Shown: positions 7,612-16,381 of the stretch, piece after piece | How positions within the stretch are numbered: the stretch's first letter is position 1 | How the letters are laid out: each line of letters starts with the position of its first letter | Assembly (NCBI RefSeq): GCF_000261685.1 | Contig: NZ_AJQE01000097.1 | Coordinates: 1 to 35,158 of the forward strand | Length of the DNA stretch: 35,158 nucleotides | Reading direction: 5' to 3' | Source of the DNA: Bradyrhizobium genomosp. I (2014) | GTDB lineage: Bacteria > Pseudomonadota > Alphaproteobacteria > Rhizobiales > Xanthobacteraceae | The notes under the pieces: model-generated | The model's database searches: none | The model's input: only the letters and a program-made list of their open reading frames with translations | What the model was told of the DNA's origin: nothing | Made by a program: the position numbers and the translations under genes

Positions 7612-7821
7612 TCAACATTCGTCTCTGGGAAGCCGGTGCAGGTAAGCGATCCCGAAGCTGGCGAGCTCTCCGGTATCACCCTGGCGCTCTTCCCATCTCC
7701 TGTGCAGATGGCGCTCCAGCAAACAGCGTCGGCTGTCGCGAGCGCCGACGTCGGGGCGCCGAGCGCGGTACACGTTCCAGGGGGTCTCCGAGGCGTTCTT
7801 CAAGACGACATCGTCAACCAT
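7612..7821 (-). CDS. Short conserved-type hypothetical protein
   Basis: This is a 69-residue protein starting MVDDVVLKNASETPWNVYRA at the ATG at 7821, with GGGAG seven bases upstream. The frame extends to 7857, but the earlier start lacks a site. The middle is rich in Arg and charged residues (DSRRCLLERHLHRRWEERQG) and the end reads ELASFGIAYLHRLP. I recall similar short proteins in Bradyrhizobium but cannot assign a function. It sits between a regulator-like gene and a tiny membrane gene in a minus-strand series. Confidence 0.55.
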   Translation of the reverse strand: MVDDVVLKNASETPWNVYRARRPDVGARDSRRCLLERHLHRRWEERQGDTGELASFGIAYLHRLPRDEC

Positions 7822-7921
7822 TTCTGCGCTCCCGGCGACCGATCCGATCGCTGGCAACTCGACACAGTCGGCAAAGTTTCCAGTTTTTCCCGAGCGCGTG
7901 CCTCAACGCACAAGCGGGCGT

Positions 7922-8329
7922 TCAGCAAGCTTTTGCGCGGGCCCGCTCGCGTACCGCACGACGGCGCTGCAGGCGCTGGCTTCGGCCGGAGCGCCTGGCG
8001 GCGAGAGGTGTGGACGCCGCTGGACTTGAAGCCGGCGGCTCCACGGCGGGCGCAGCGCTCTCCGTCGTTGTCTCGGCAGGCTTGGCTTCCATGAACCCCA
8101 GCACGGCACGGCCCTTCTCCGTGATCCGCCATCCGCCATTCAGACGCTCGACCAATCCTTGCGAGAAGATGTCGAGCTCCGGCACGCGAGCGGCAAGGCG
8201 CTTGGTCCGCTCGGCCCAGTCGCGCCCGCTCGTCGCCAGGATCGCCATGTCGCGCTTGAGATCGACCATGACGGCGAACCCGTCGGGATAGCTCACCAGG
8301 ATCTTGAGCACGGTGACCTGGAAGTTCAC
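7922..8329 (-). CDS. Hypothetical protein with winged-helix-like N-terminus
   Basis: This is a 135-residue protein starting MNFQVTVLKILVSYPDGFAV. Residues 1-80 look like a small winged-helix fold: helix VTVLKILVSYPDG, helix VDLKRDMAILA, then a wing-like LVERLNGGWRITEKGRAVLGFM. This is the arrangement seen in predicted wHTH proteins. Residues 81-135 are a low-complexity Ala/Pro/Ser stretch ending in an Arg-rich tail (RRSGRSQRLQRRRAVRERAR), suited to nucleic-acid contact. It follows the 66-residue gene by 16 bases. DNA binding is inferred from shape and charge only. Confidence 0.7.
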   Translation of the reverse strand: MNFQVTVLKILVSYPDGFAVMVDLKRDMAILATSGRDWAERTKRLAARVPELDIFSQGLVERLNGGWRITEKGRAVLGFMEAKPAETTTESAAPAVEPPASSPAASTPLAARRSGRSQRLQRRRAVRERARAKAC

Positions 8330-8345
8330 CCCAGCCTTCCTCGAC

Positions 8346-8546
8346 CTATCGCCACATGGTCGGAGCGTCGTGGAGGGCCGCGCGTCCGACCTGCTTCAGC
8401 TTCTCCGGCGAGCTGTCGCCGTTCGTCGCCGCTTCCAGAATCCTCGAAGCAACATGGGTGCGCGCCGCGGTTTCGTGGCGCGAGACGTCTTCGCAGACCT
8501 CGTCGGATACGGCGCGCAAGAGCGCGGTCGTGGCCGGATCGAACAT
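8346..8546 (-). CDS. Small conserved Rhizobiales-type protein
   Basis: This is a 66-residue protein starting MFDPATTALLRAVSDEVCED and ending GRAALHDAPTMWR. It is all-helical in appearance, with a motif TRTHVASRILEAA-like (here ARTHVASRILEAATNGD) that I recognise from many short Bradyrhizobium and Rhizobium proteins of unknown function. The ATG at 8546 is preceded by GGGG. The open frame up to 8660 has no such match and is rejected as the N-terminus. It is the first gene of the minus-strand run that continues to the glycosyltransferase. Confidence 0.75.
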   Translation of the reverse strand: MFDPATTALLRAVSDEVCEDVSRHETAARTHVASRILEAATNGDSSPEKLKQVGRAALHDAPTMWR

Positions 8547-8717
8547 GGAAACCCCCAACGCAGGAAGAGTTAGCTTACCGCGGAATAGCTTTGCGACGAA
8601 TTCAACAAAGTTAACCGCCCCGCCCCAAGCATGAACGGCCCCCACGTGCGAGCAGCCCACCCGGCTGCAAAGCTGCTCCTTCGGTCCCCTTCTTTGACCC
8701 TCTCCCAGGCTTTCCGC

Positions 8718-9137
8718 TCACCACGATCCGCCGGCAGTCGCATCGGCGCGCTCGAAGGCGAGACGGCGGTCGGGTGTCCGCTTCCGCAGCATTGCCGACC
8801 GCTTCGGATGCGTGAGGACCGCCGCAACGTGGGCCGGCTCTTCCTTCTGGGCCTCGCCGGATGGTGCGGCAGGCATGGCGGCCATGGCTTCTCGCACTTC
8901 CCGCGGCAGCTCTTCCGGGATCGGATCGGCCTGCGCGATCATCGGTACCTCGGCGCGCTGGCTGGTGTCGAAGACGATTTTCTCCGGAAGGCTCCTCGCC
9001 GATTTTATCCGGATGATGGTCCTGTCGGGGTCGGCCACGGCGGCGGCTTCTACCGGAGCGGGCAGGTACCGATCCGCAGCGAAGAGCAACGCCAGCAGGA
9101 ACCCGCCGACGAAGACGAAATAACGAATGATCGGCAT
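8718..9137 (-). CDS. Membrane-anchored hypothetical protein
   Basis: This 139-residue protein has a single N-terminal membrane span (MPIIRYFVFVGGFLLALLFAA) followed by a periplasmic or cytosolic tail. Part of the tail reads PDRTIIRIKSARSLPEKIVFDT, and a Pro/Glu-rich middle (ADPIPEELPREVREAMAAMP) and a basic end (LRKRTPDRRLAFER) follow. I recall similar proteins in Bradyrhizobium with no known function. It lies 80 bases after the short DUF1236 gene on the same strand and may share its EcfG-type promoter. Confidence 0.72.
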   Translation of the reverse strand: MPIIRYFVFVGGFLLALLFAADRYLPAPVEAAAVADPDRTIIRIKSARSLPEKIVFDTSQRAEVPMIAQADPIPEELPREVREAMAAMPAAPSGEAQKEEPAHVAAVLTHPKRSAMLRKRTPDRRLAFERADATAGGSW

Positions 9138-9217
9138 GGATGGCCGCTCGGAAATGGGAAATCAAGGTATCGGCGGATGGGAGGCGGGCCGCTGCGATCA
9201 GCGACCCGCTAGAATGC

Positions 9218-9556
9218 TCAGTCGATCTCCTGGACGACCGTCCGGGTCGACGGATCGACCAGCATCACGCGCTCGCCCGAGTAGACATAGCGGTACTTCC
9301 TGAGCGAAGGACCCCAATCGGCGGGCACCGCCTCGAGCTCGACCTCGCGCGGGACGGGCTGGCCGCCCACGATCTTCTGCTGCACCGGACGAACCTTGTG
9401 CTCGGTGACGTAGGTGCGGATCTTGGTGCGGTATTCCGGCTCGATCTGCACGGCGGCCGAGTGACCGGTGCCGGTGGTTGTGACGACCGTCGACTGCGCC
9501 ATCGCGCCCGTCGAGATCAGCGCGGCCAGGGCCGTCGTCACTAGAAGATTGTTCAT
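9218..9556 (-). CDS. Exported DUF1236 protein (short form)
   Basis: This is a 112-residue protein with signal peptide MNNLLVTTALAALISTGAMA and one DUF1236 module (~35-112) ending RVMLVDPSTRTVVQEID. It is a paralogue of the second module of the 365-residue protein at 4400-5497, sharing the layout PxxVELEAxP...LRxYRYxxxxxRxxxVxPxxRxxxxEID. It lacks the Ser/Thr-rich stretch. The start at 9556 is behind GAGGAG; the frame is open up to 9727 but the signal peptide fixes the start. It is periplasmic and of unknown function. Confidence 0.87.
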   Translation of the reverse strand: MNNLLVTTALAALISTGAMAQSTVVTTTGTGHSAAVQIEPEYRTKIRTYVTEHKVRPVQQKIVGGQPVPREVELEAVPADWGPSLRKYRYVYSGERVMLVDPSTRTVVQEID

Positions 9557-9590
9557 GTTGTTCTCCTCGCCGCCAGATGCGGCATGCGAG

Positions 9591-9615
9591 AACCCGCAGA
9601 TGATGGCAAGGTTCC
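9591..9615 (-). promoter_or_regulatory. EcfG-type promoter of the short DUF1236 gene
   Basis: On the minus strand GGAAC (9615-9611), a 16-base spacer and GGTT (9594-9591) lie 35 bases ahead of the ATG at 9556. It matches the arrangement ahead of the longer paralogue. Confidence 0.55.
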
Positions 9616-9736
9616 GGAAAGAGGCAGGAGAATTGCCATATTTTCCCGAACGTCGGAGGCGAGAGCGCGGGAAGTCGGCTCGGATCAAGGATTGGCTCGA
9701 GCCCCGAGAGCGTGGTCCGCCAGGCACTCGGTAAGG

Positions 9737-11848
9737 TCATCCCTTCTGCAGCACGGTCGAGAGCGCCGAGGCGTCATTCAATATCGAGAAGACCTCGCGC
9801 GAAGACAGATGCGCGGCGGCTTCCTCGAACGTCTCGCTGGCATCCACCTTGGCACGTCCGACCGCCAGGTTGGCGTCTACGGTATCGGGCCTGGCAGCGC
9901 GCGGTGGCGGCAACTGGGCGACATGAAAGGCCAGCAGCTCGGGGGCTTCGCGAAGCTCCGTGAGAGCGGGTTTGATGCCGACCTCCGCCGCCGCACTCAA
10001 TTCGTTGGCCCGGCGCAGGATTGAAGGCGGCTCCCGGTCTTCAGGGGTGGCGAACAGTTTGCCGGACGACGGCCTGGCCGTCAGCGCCCCGATAGGAACA
10101 GCGAACAGCAGCCCGACGATCACCGGCGACATCCAGAGCAAAAGTGGCAACGAAACGGCGTAGGCGCTTGCGGCCATCGCAACGCCGCACAAGGTCGGGA
10201 TGCCGTACTTCCGATAGAGCTCGCGGCGCTCCACAGTGCCGTCGTCTCGTCTTTGCGTCTGCCATCCGGCATCGCGGCCGGCCAGAATCTCGACGACCGC
10301 GATCGACTGAAAGATCATCATTACGGGCGCCATCAATGCAGAGATGACGATCTCCGCGAGAACTCCGGCCGAGGTCCGCAACGCGCCGCCGAATTGGCGC
10401 CTCACCGGGCTCCGCGTCCAAACGACGACCAGACTGAGCAGCTTCGGCAACAACAACAGTCCCATCGTGGCGACGAACACCCAAATAGCGAGCACGGGAT
10501 CCTGGGCCGGCCAGGTCGGAAAGAGGGAGAAGCCCTTGGGAAAATACTCCGGGCGCACGAAGCGGGCCTGGAGCGAGATCAGCATCCCCAGCAGCAGGAA
10601 TAGCAGCCACAGCGGCGCCGTTAGATAGGCCCCGATCCCCACCATGAAATGCAGGCGCGATACCCAATGGAGACCGCGAGCGGGCACCACGGCGAGATGC
10701 TGAAGATTGCCCTGACACCAGCGCCGGTCGCGCGCGGCGAAATCGAGCAGCGAAGGCGGCACCTCCTCAAAGCTTCCGCCGAGCGTCGGCAGCATGTAGA
10801 TACCCCACCCCGCCCGCCGCATCAGCGCGGCCTCGACGAAATCGTGGCTGAGGATGTGCCCGCCGAACGGCTTGGGTCCCCGAAGCTGCGGCAGCGCCGC
10901 CGCTTCCGCGAACGCCTTCACGCGGATGATCGCGTTGTGGCCCCAATAGTTGCCTTCCGAGCCGTGCCACCAGGCCACGCCGGCGGCGATCATCGGCCCG
11001 TACAGCCGGCCCGCGAATTGCTGGACGCGGCTAAAAAAACTTCGCGCGTTGACCACCATCGGGAGCGTTTGGACGAGCCCCGCGGTCGGATTGGCCTCGA
11101 TGGCATGGACCAACCGGACGATGGTCTGTCCGCTCATGAGACTGTCGGCGTCGAGCACGATCATGAAGTCGTAGACGGCGCCGAACCGCGTGATCCACTC
11201 GGAGATGTTGCCGGCTTTCCGCGCCGTGTTGTCGGCGCGGTGGCGATAGTACAGTCGCGGCGTCCCCACCGCCTGCCGTAGCGCGAGCAACGCTTTCTCC
11301 TCGGCGACCCAGATGTCCGGGTCGGTGCTGTCGCTCAGAACGTACCAGTCGAACAGCTCCCCGTGCGAGGTCGCCTCCAAGGATTCGATCATCGCGCGAA
11401 GCCGCGCCGTCAATCGGTGCGGGTCCTCGTTGTAGGTGGGAAGCAGCATGGCGGTGCGGCTCACGATCGCAGGCAGCTCCGCAACTACCGCGGTCGGATG
11501 GGTCAGCAGCACGAAGAACCCGGCGAGTGCGGAGGCAAACGAGAAAGCCACCCACGCGAGCAAAACGAGGAACAGCACCAGCACCATGGCTTCCAGTACG
11601 GTGACGCCGCCGACCTCCAGCACGCGATACATCTCGTAGCCGCCCGCGCCCGTGAGCGCCGCCGTCGCGAGCAGAATGAGGCCGCGGCGCCAAGCCATCG
11701 CGGAGCCCACCGCCGCAGGAACGCGGTCGGGGACCCGGGCCTTCCCGAGGTTGCCAGGAGCCATCGGAAGCGGCGTCTCGCGAGGCAGCAGGCGCTCCGT
11801 CGCGATATCGCCGGCGACCGGTCGCGTCGCCGTGGTCAGGGGGCCCAT
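9737..11848 (-). CDS. mdoH: Glucans biosynthesis glucosyltransferase MdoH (OpgH)
   Basis: This is a 703-residue inner-membrane family-2 glucosyltransferase that polymerises glucose from UDP-glucose for osmoregulated periplasmic glucans. Two membrane segments (~54-75, ~86-116) precede the cytosolic catalytic domain. That domain carries LLPTYNEDP (~135), the DAD motif at ~233-235, HDF (~335) and RRWCQGN (~375-381), the Q/RxxRW family motif. A further four or more segments follow (LWLLFLLLGMLISL, VLAIWVFVATMGLLLLP, EIVISALMAPVMMIF, YAVSLPLLLWM). It is shorter at the N-terminus than the enteric protein. The gene overlaps the end of mdoG by 13 bases, which indicates one operon. Confidence 0.95.
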   Translation of the reverse strand: MGPLTTATRPVAGDIATERLLPRETPLPMAPGNLGKARVPDRVPAAVGSAMAWRRGLILLATAALTGAGGYEMYRVLEVGGVTVLEAMVLVLFLVLLAWVAFSFASALAGFFVLLTHPTAVVAELPAIVSRTAMLLPTYNEDPHRLTARLRAMIESLEATSHGELFDWYVLSDSTDPDIWVAEEKALLALRQAVGTPRLYYRHRADNTARKAGNISEWITRFGAVYDFMIVLDADSLMSGQTIVRLVHAIEANPTAGLVQTLPMVVNARSFFSRVQQFAGRLYGPMIAAGVAWWHGSEGNYWGHNAIIRVKAFAEAAALPQLRGPKPFGGHILSHDFVEAALMRRAGWGIYMLPTLGGSFEEVPPSLLDFAARDRRWCQGNLQHLAVVPARGLHWVSRLHFMVGIGAYLTAPLWLLFLLLGMLISLQARFVRPEYFPKGFSLFPTWPAQDPVLAIWVFVATMGLLLLPKLLSLVVVWTRSPVRRQFGGALRTSAGVLAEIVISALMAPVMMIFQSIAVVEILAGRDAGWQTQRRDDGTVERRELYRKYGIPTLCGVAMAASAYAVSLPLLLWMSPVIVGLLFAVPIGALTARPSSGKLFATPEDREPPSILRRANELSAAAEVGIKPALTELREAPELLAFHVAQLPPPRAARPDTVDANLAVGRAKVDASETFEEAAAHLSSREVFSILNDASALSTVLQKG

Positions 11849-13341
11849 CGGTAGACCCAGACTTCCGACAAGGGCTTGTCACCCTCGGTCAGAAACGCGC
11901 GCAGCTCGATCGGCTCGCCTTTCACCTGGCACTGGAAGCTGAGCCGCCAGCCACCGGTGTAGGGATTGGGCTGCGTGACGATGTTCTTCACTTCGGACTT
12001 CTCCGCCGTCACCACGCCTTTCACGCCCGCGGGATCGATGCCCTTCAGGTTCTCACCGACCAGATCGAGGACGAAGAGGCGGGCATCCTCGCCCCGCGCC
12101 CCTATTCCGCTTCGCGTGAAGCGCGCCAGCGAATGCGGCTTCGGGCTATCCGGGCCCCAGTGCAGCCGATAGGTGTAGTTGTGTTCGCCCTTGGCCTGCA
12201 GGGGGTTCTTCGGCCGCCAGAACGCGGCAATGTTGTCGTGAACCTCCTCCTTGGTCGGGATCTCGAATAGCGTGACCCCGCCCTCGCCCCAATCGCCGAT
12301 GGGCTCCATCCAGAGACTTGGGCGTTTTTCGAAGCTGGACTCGATGTCCTGGTAGGCGAAGAAGTTTCGCTCCCGTTGCATCAAGCCGAAGCCGCGGGGA
12401 TTGAGATCCTGAAAGGTGCTGATCTGCAGATCGCGCGGATTGCTGAGCGGGCGCCAAAGGCTTTCGCCCTTGCCGTTGAAGATCGCCAGGCCGTCGGAAT
12501 CGTGGACCGACGGACGGAAGTCGTCGATGTCGTTGCGGTCGTTCGGGCCGTAGAAGAACATGCTGGTCATGGGCGCGAGACCGGCGCGCTGCATTTCGAC
12601 GCGCGGATAGACCGACATTTCAACGTCGAACACCGTGGTTTCGCCCGGCCGGACGGTGAAGCGGTAGCTTGCCGCGCAGCTTTTGCTGTCGAGGAGAGCT
12701 TGGATGACCATCGAGGTTGCACCCGACGCCGGCCGCTCGAGCCAGAAGGCCTTGAAGAGCGGAAACTCCTCGCCCTTGGCTTCGCCGGTATCGATCGAGA
12801 GTCCGCGGGCGGAGAGCCCGTACGTCTGCCCCTTGGCCACAGCGCGGAAATAACTCGCGCCCAGGAATACGCAGACCTCGTCGTAATAGTCGGGACGGTT
12901 TATGGGCGCATGGATGCGGAAGCCTGCGAACCCGAGATCCGTCTCCTCGAACGCCGGGACCTTCTCTCCGAAAGAAAAGTCCGCCTTGCGGTACTTGATC
13001 TCGGCGACCTTTCCATCCGCGACCTCGAAGATATTCACCCTGTTCTTGTAAAAGAAGCCACGATGGAAGAACTGCGCTTCGAACGGAAGATTCTTGCCAC
13101 GCCAAAGGGCCCGCTCAGGCAAAAAGCGGATCGAACGGTACTGGTCGTAGTCCAGGTCTTTCAACCCGGCCGGCAGCTTCTCGTCGGGCGCCTCGAACGG
13201 CTTGCTTGCGATCGCACGGGCAAGATCCCTCACCGTCGACGGGCCAAAGGTCTCGTCCGACGCAGCGGCGAAGCCGCTGCGCGAGGCGAGTAGCATCGCC
13301 GGCAGTAACGCCGACCCTTGAACAAGCTGGCGTCGGTTCAC
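11836..13341 (-). CDS. mdoG: Glucans biosynthesis protein MdoG/OpgG (OpgD-like, Tat signal)
   Basis: This 501-residue periplasmic protein is required for building or branching osmoregulated periplasmic glucans made by MdoH. The start is the GTG at 13341 behind GAGGAG. The N-terminus MNRRQLVQGSALLPAMLLASRSGFA has a twin arginine and a weakly hydrophobic stretch, suggesting Tat export as known for OpgD rather than Sec export as in OpgG. The body matches the family throughout (LDYDQYRSIRFLPERALW, FFHRGFFYKNRV, SYFRAVAKGQTYGLSARGL, SMFFYGPNDRN, EPIGDWGEGGVTLFEIPT, WRPKNPLQAKGEHNYTYRLHWG). The 13-base overlap with mdoH indicates coupled translation. Confidence 0.94.
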   Translation of the reverse strand: MNRRQLVQGSALLPAMLLASRSGFAAASDETFGPSTVRDLARAIASKPFEAPDEKLPAGLKDLDYDQYRSIRFLPERALWRGKNLPFEAQFFHRGFFYKNRVNIFEVADGKVAEIKYRKADFSFGEKVPAFEETDLGFAGFRIHAPINRPDYYDEVCVFLGASYFRAVAKGQTYGLSARGLSIDTGEAKGEEFPLFKAFWLERPASGATSMVIQALLDSKSCAASYRFTVRPGETTVFDVEMSVYPRVEMQRAGLAPMTSMFFYGPNDRNDIDDFRPSVHDSDGLAIFNGKGESLWRPLSNPRDLQISTFQDLNPRGFGLMQRERNFFAYQDIESSFEKRPSLWMEPIGDWGEGGVTLFEIPTKEEVHDNIAAFWRPKNPLQAKGEHNYTYRLHWGPDSPKPHSLARFTRSGIGARGEDARLFVLDLVGENLKGIDPAGVKGVVTAEKSEVKNIVTQPNPYTGGWRLSFQCQVKGEPIELRAFLTEGDKPLSEVWVYRWAP

Positions 13342-13374
13342 GTGTACTCCTCGCTACTGCTGCCGCGGCCAAGC

Positions 13375-13400
13375 AACGATCACCATGGCCCGTGGGTTCC
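13375..13400 (-). promoter_or_regulatory. EcfG-type promoter of mdoGH
   Basis: On the minus strand GGAAC (13400-13396), a 17-base spacer and CGTT (13378-13375) match the full consensus, 33 bases ahead of the mdoG GTG start. This would place periplasmic glucan synthesis under general-stress control. Confidence 0.68.
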
Positions 13401-13520
13401 ACGGCCCGCGTATAGTCCCAGAGGTACATACTTCCAGCATCATTGGCCGAGGCTCTGCCCGTAGGCGTCGGTGGCTGAGAGACCGATTGCGCTCCCGCCC
13501 GCACCAAGTGGAGCACAACC

Positions 13521-13744
13521 ATGCCTATTGCGCGCTTGCTCGCGGACATCACCATTGCGCCAGAATAGCGGAACGCTCTCGAGTTGGCCTTCAAGGCCGC
13601 TCTCCGAAAACTCGAACTCGTCGATCGCGAGGGCCCTTGTGCGCTGTCGTCGCAAGGAAGATGCTCGAACTTCATCAGCGCGGTGTGACCGATGCTGCCG
13701 CACTCTCCGATCTGACCATTCGAGAAATCGGTAGGCAGCGGTTC
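13521..13744 (+). pseudogene. Broken small conserved Rhizobiales protein
   Basis: The plus strand reads MPIARLLADITIAPE, then an in-frame TAG, then RNALELAFKAALRKLELVDR, and after a shift of frame CAVVARKMLELHQRGVTDAA and SDLTIREIGR. Joined, this matches a short protein I recall from many Bradyrhizobium and Rhizobium genomes (MP.ARLL.D....PE.......AF..AL..L.LVDR.DP....VARK..E....G..D...I......Q). One stop and one frameshift break it. The flanking bases 13401-13520 and 13745-13940 hold nothing I can support. Confidence 0.6.
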
Positions 13745-13940
13745 AACTCAGCGTCGGCTCGCTACGCGAATGCCCGGCGAGTACCTAACTCCCTTCGGAG
13801 CGTAGCTCTCGTCGCTTCGCGCAGGTGATCGGCCAAGGACCCACTTACGTCTGGAGAGCACCTTCCTTCTATCGTGACGACCGACCTGTACCCTGTTGCG
13901 GGCGGCCCTGACACCCTTCGCGGTATAGGTGCCGCAGCGA

Positions 13941-14396
<456 letters not shown>

Positions 14397-14417
14397 GAGA
14401 TCCTCCGATTTTGAGAG

Positions 14418-14443
14418 AACGGGCGAAGAGGTTCGCGGGTTCC
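14418..14443 (-). promoter_or_regulatory. EcfG-type promoter of the iron-permease-family gene
   Basis: On the minus strand GGAAC (14443-14439), a 17-base spacer and CGTT (14421-14418) match the full consensus, 22 bases ahead of the ATG at 14396. The ribosome-binding site GGAGG lies between. Confidence 0.68.
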
Positions 14444-14504
14444 CCGTAAGGCGCATCGACCACTAGCCTCAGTCGAAAGTATGAACGTCCGCAATGGGAT
14501 CTGC

Positions 14505-14530
14505 GGAACTGGAGGGCAAACGTTCCGGTT
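14505..14530 (+). promoter_or_regulatory. Possible EcfG-type promoter at the GH15 start
   Basis: GGAAC (14505-14509), a 17-base spacer and GGTT (14527-14530) lie 11 bases ahead of the ATG at 14542. If used, transcription would start at about that ATG, giving a leaderless message. The GGTT variant is less certain than CGTT. Confidence 0.4.
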
Positions 14531-14541
14531 GGATGCCCAGC

Positions 14542-16371
14542 ATGGCTCGGATCGAAGACTACGCCTTGATCGGCGATTGTGAGACTGCGGGTCTGGTCGG
14601 GCGCGACGGGTCAATCGACTGGCTCTGCGTCCCCCGCTTCGATTCGGACAGCTGCTTCGCGAAGCTACTCGGCGATGAGCACAACGGATACTGGAAGATT
14701 TGCCCCGAGGCTCGCTCGAGCAGCGAACGACGCTACCGACCGGGCACCTTGATCCTCGAGACGACCTTTACGACCGACTGCGGCCGGGTCCGCCTCATCG
14801 ATCTCATGCCGCCTAAGACGGATCTCTCGAAGGTCGTCAGAATCGTCGAAGGACTGGAGGGCGAGGTCGAGATGCGCAGCGAACTTGTCGCGCGCTTCGA
14901 CTACGGGACCAGCGTACCTTGGGTCAGCCGCCTTGAGGACGGAGCGGTCAGCATGGTCGCGGGCGCGTCGATGCTACTGCTCAGGACCGCGGTGCCGATG
15001 CGCGGCGAAGCCATGAAAACTGTGGGCTCGTTCTCGGTCGCGCGCGGCGAGACCGTGGCTTTCGTGCTTTCCCATCAGATATCCTACCAGGATCCCGCCG
15101 CTCCCGAGGACCCTGCGTCTCTTCTGAAACAGGCAGAGGATTTCTGGCGCAATTGGTCCAGCCGCTGCAAGACGGCAGGGCCATATTCGGAGGCGGTCCA
15201 GCGATCCCTGATAACTCTCAAAGCGCTGACGTTCGGGCCGAGCGGCGGCATCGTCGCCGCCGCTACGACGTCGCTGCCGGAGCAGATCGGAGGCTCGAGA
15301 AATTGGGACTACCGCTTCTGCTGGGTACGTGACGCCACCTTGACGCTACTGGCCCTCGTGGGCGCGGGCTTCTTCGACGAAGCGCGCGCTTGGCGCGACT
15401 GGCTCGTCCGCGCCGTCGCGGGAAGTCCGCGGCAGCTCCAGATCATGTACGCGGTCACCGGCGAACGCAGGCTGACCGAGTGGGAAGTCCCGTGGCTCTC
15501 CGGATATGAGAACTCCAAGCCCGTCCGGATCGGAAACGCGGCGCACACGCAGCTTCAACTGGATGTCTACGGCGAGTTGATGGACGCCCTCTACCAGGCG
15601 CGCCGCGGCGGTCTGCGCGAGAACAAGCGCGCCTGGGCGGTGCAATGCGCCCTGCTCGACCATCTCAAGAGCATCTGGAACCAGCCGGACGAGGGCATCT
15701 GGGAAGTGCGAGGCGGCGCGAAGCACTTCACGTATTCCAAGATCATGGCGTGGGTTGCCTACGATCGGGCCATCAAATCGGCTGCCGAATTCGGCATGAA
15801 GGGTCCGGTCGAGGAGTGGGAAGCGCAACGAGCCGCGATCCATGACGAGGTGTGCCGGCAGGGCTACGACGAAGAGCGGAAAACCTTCGTCCAGGTTTAT
15901 GGCGAGCCGCAGCTCGACGCGAGTCTGCTGCTGATCCCGGCCGTAGGCTTTCTGTCTCCGGAGGATCCTCGCGTGATCTCGACGATCCAAGCGATCGAGC
16001 GGGAATTGCTCCAGGACGGTTTCGTCCGGCGTTACGATACGGGTGCGACGAAGGATGGTCTGCCGCCGGGGGAAGGCATGTTCCTGGCCTGCAGCTTCTG
16101 GCTGGCGGACGCCTACCATCTGATCGGCCGCGACGCCGAGGCCAAGGAATTGTTCGAGCGGCTTCTCGCGCTTCGCAACGACGTCGGCCTGCTATCGGAA
16201 GAATACGACATTTCGCGGCGGCGCTTGGTCGGAAACTTTCCGCAGGCCTTTTCTCACATAGCCCTCGTCAATACCGCCCACAACCTCACCCACCGCGAAA
16301 AACCCTCGGAGCACCGCGGTAGCAAGAGAGCCCTCCCCAGCGAGGGAGATGAAGCCGCGCGCTCCGACTAG
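14542..16371 (+). CDS. Glycoside hydrolase family 15 (trehalase/glucoamylase type)
   Basis: This is a 609-residue enzyme from the start chosen here. The family's beta-sandwich N-terminus begins MARIEDYALIGDCETAGLVG, and the (alpha/alpha)6 barrel holds NWDYRFCWVRDAT (residues ~254-266), HTQLQLDVYGELMDAL, and a late Glu pair in LLSEEYD (~553-554), the usual catalytic base area. There is no signal peptide, so it is cytosolic. Bacterial members of this type cleave trehalose or alpha-glucans to glucose. ATGs at 14494 and 14533 are in frame, but none has a good ribosome-binding site; 14542 fits family N-termini and an EcfG-like motif. An SDR resembling glucose dehydrogenase follows after 10 bases. 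Confidence 0.9.
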   Translation: MARIEDYALIGDCETAGLVGRDGSIDWLCVPRFDSDSCFAKLLGDEHNGYWKICPEARSSSERRYRPGTLILETTFTTDCGRVRLIDLMPPKTDLSKVVRIVEGLEGEVEMRSELVARFDYGTSVPWVSRLEDGAVSMVAGASMLLLRTAVPMRGEAMKTVGSFSVARGETVAFVLSHQISYQDPAAPEDPASLLKQAEDFWRNWSSRCKTAGPYSEAVQRSLITLKALTFGPSGGIVAAATTSLPEQIGGSRNWDYRFCWVRDATLTLLALVGAGFFDEARAWRDWLVRAVAGSPRQLQIMYAVTGERRLTEWEVPWLSGYENSKPVRIGNAAHTQLQLDVYGELMDALYQARRGGLRENKRAWAVQCALLDHLKSIWNQPDEGIWEVRGGAKHFTYSKIMAWVAYDRAIKSAAEFGMKGPVEEWEAQRAAIHDEVCRQGYDEERKTFVQVYGEPQLDASLLLIPAVGFLSPEDPRVISTIQAIERELLQDGFVRRYDTGATKDGLPPGEGMFLACSFWLADAYHLIGRDAEAKELFERLLALRNDVGLLSEEYDISRRRLVGNFPQAFSHIALVNTAHNLTHREKPSEHRGSKRALPSEGDEAARSD

Positions 16372-16381
16372 GAGGTCCGCC

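Noticed and set aside
7864..7891. EcfG-like motif GGAAAC ... GTT on the minus strand
   Set aside because: The -35 has an extra A (GGAAAC rather than GGAAC), so it does not match the consensus.
12376..13293. Open frame of 305 codons opposite mdoG
   Set aside because: A GC-driven antisense shadow; mdoG has full family similarity across the same bases.
15346..16119. Minus-strand frame of 257 codons opposite the GH15 gene
   Set aside because: It is a shadow of a well-matched GH15 enzyme.
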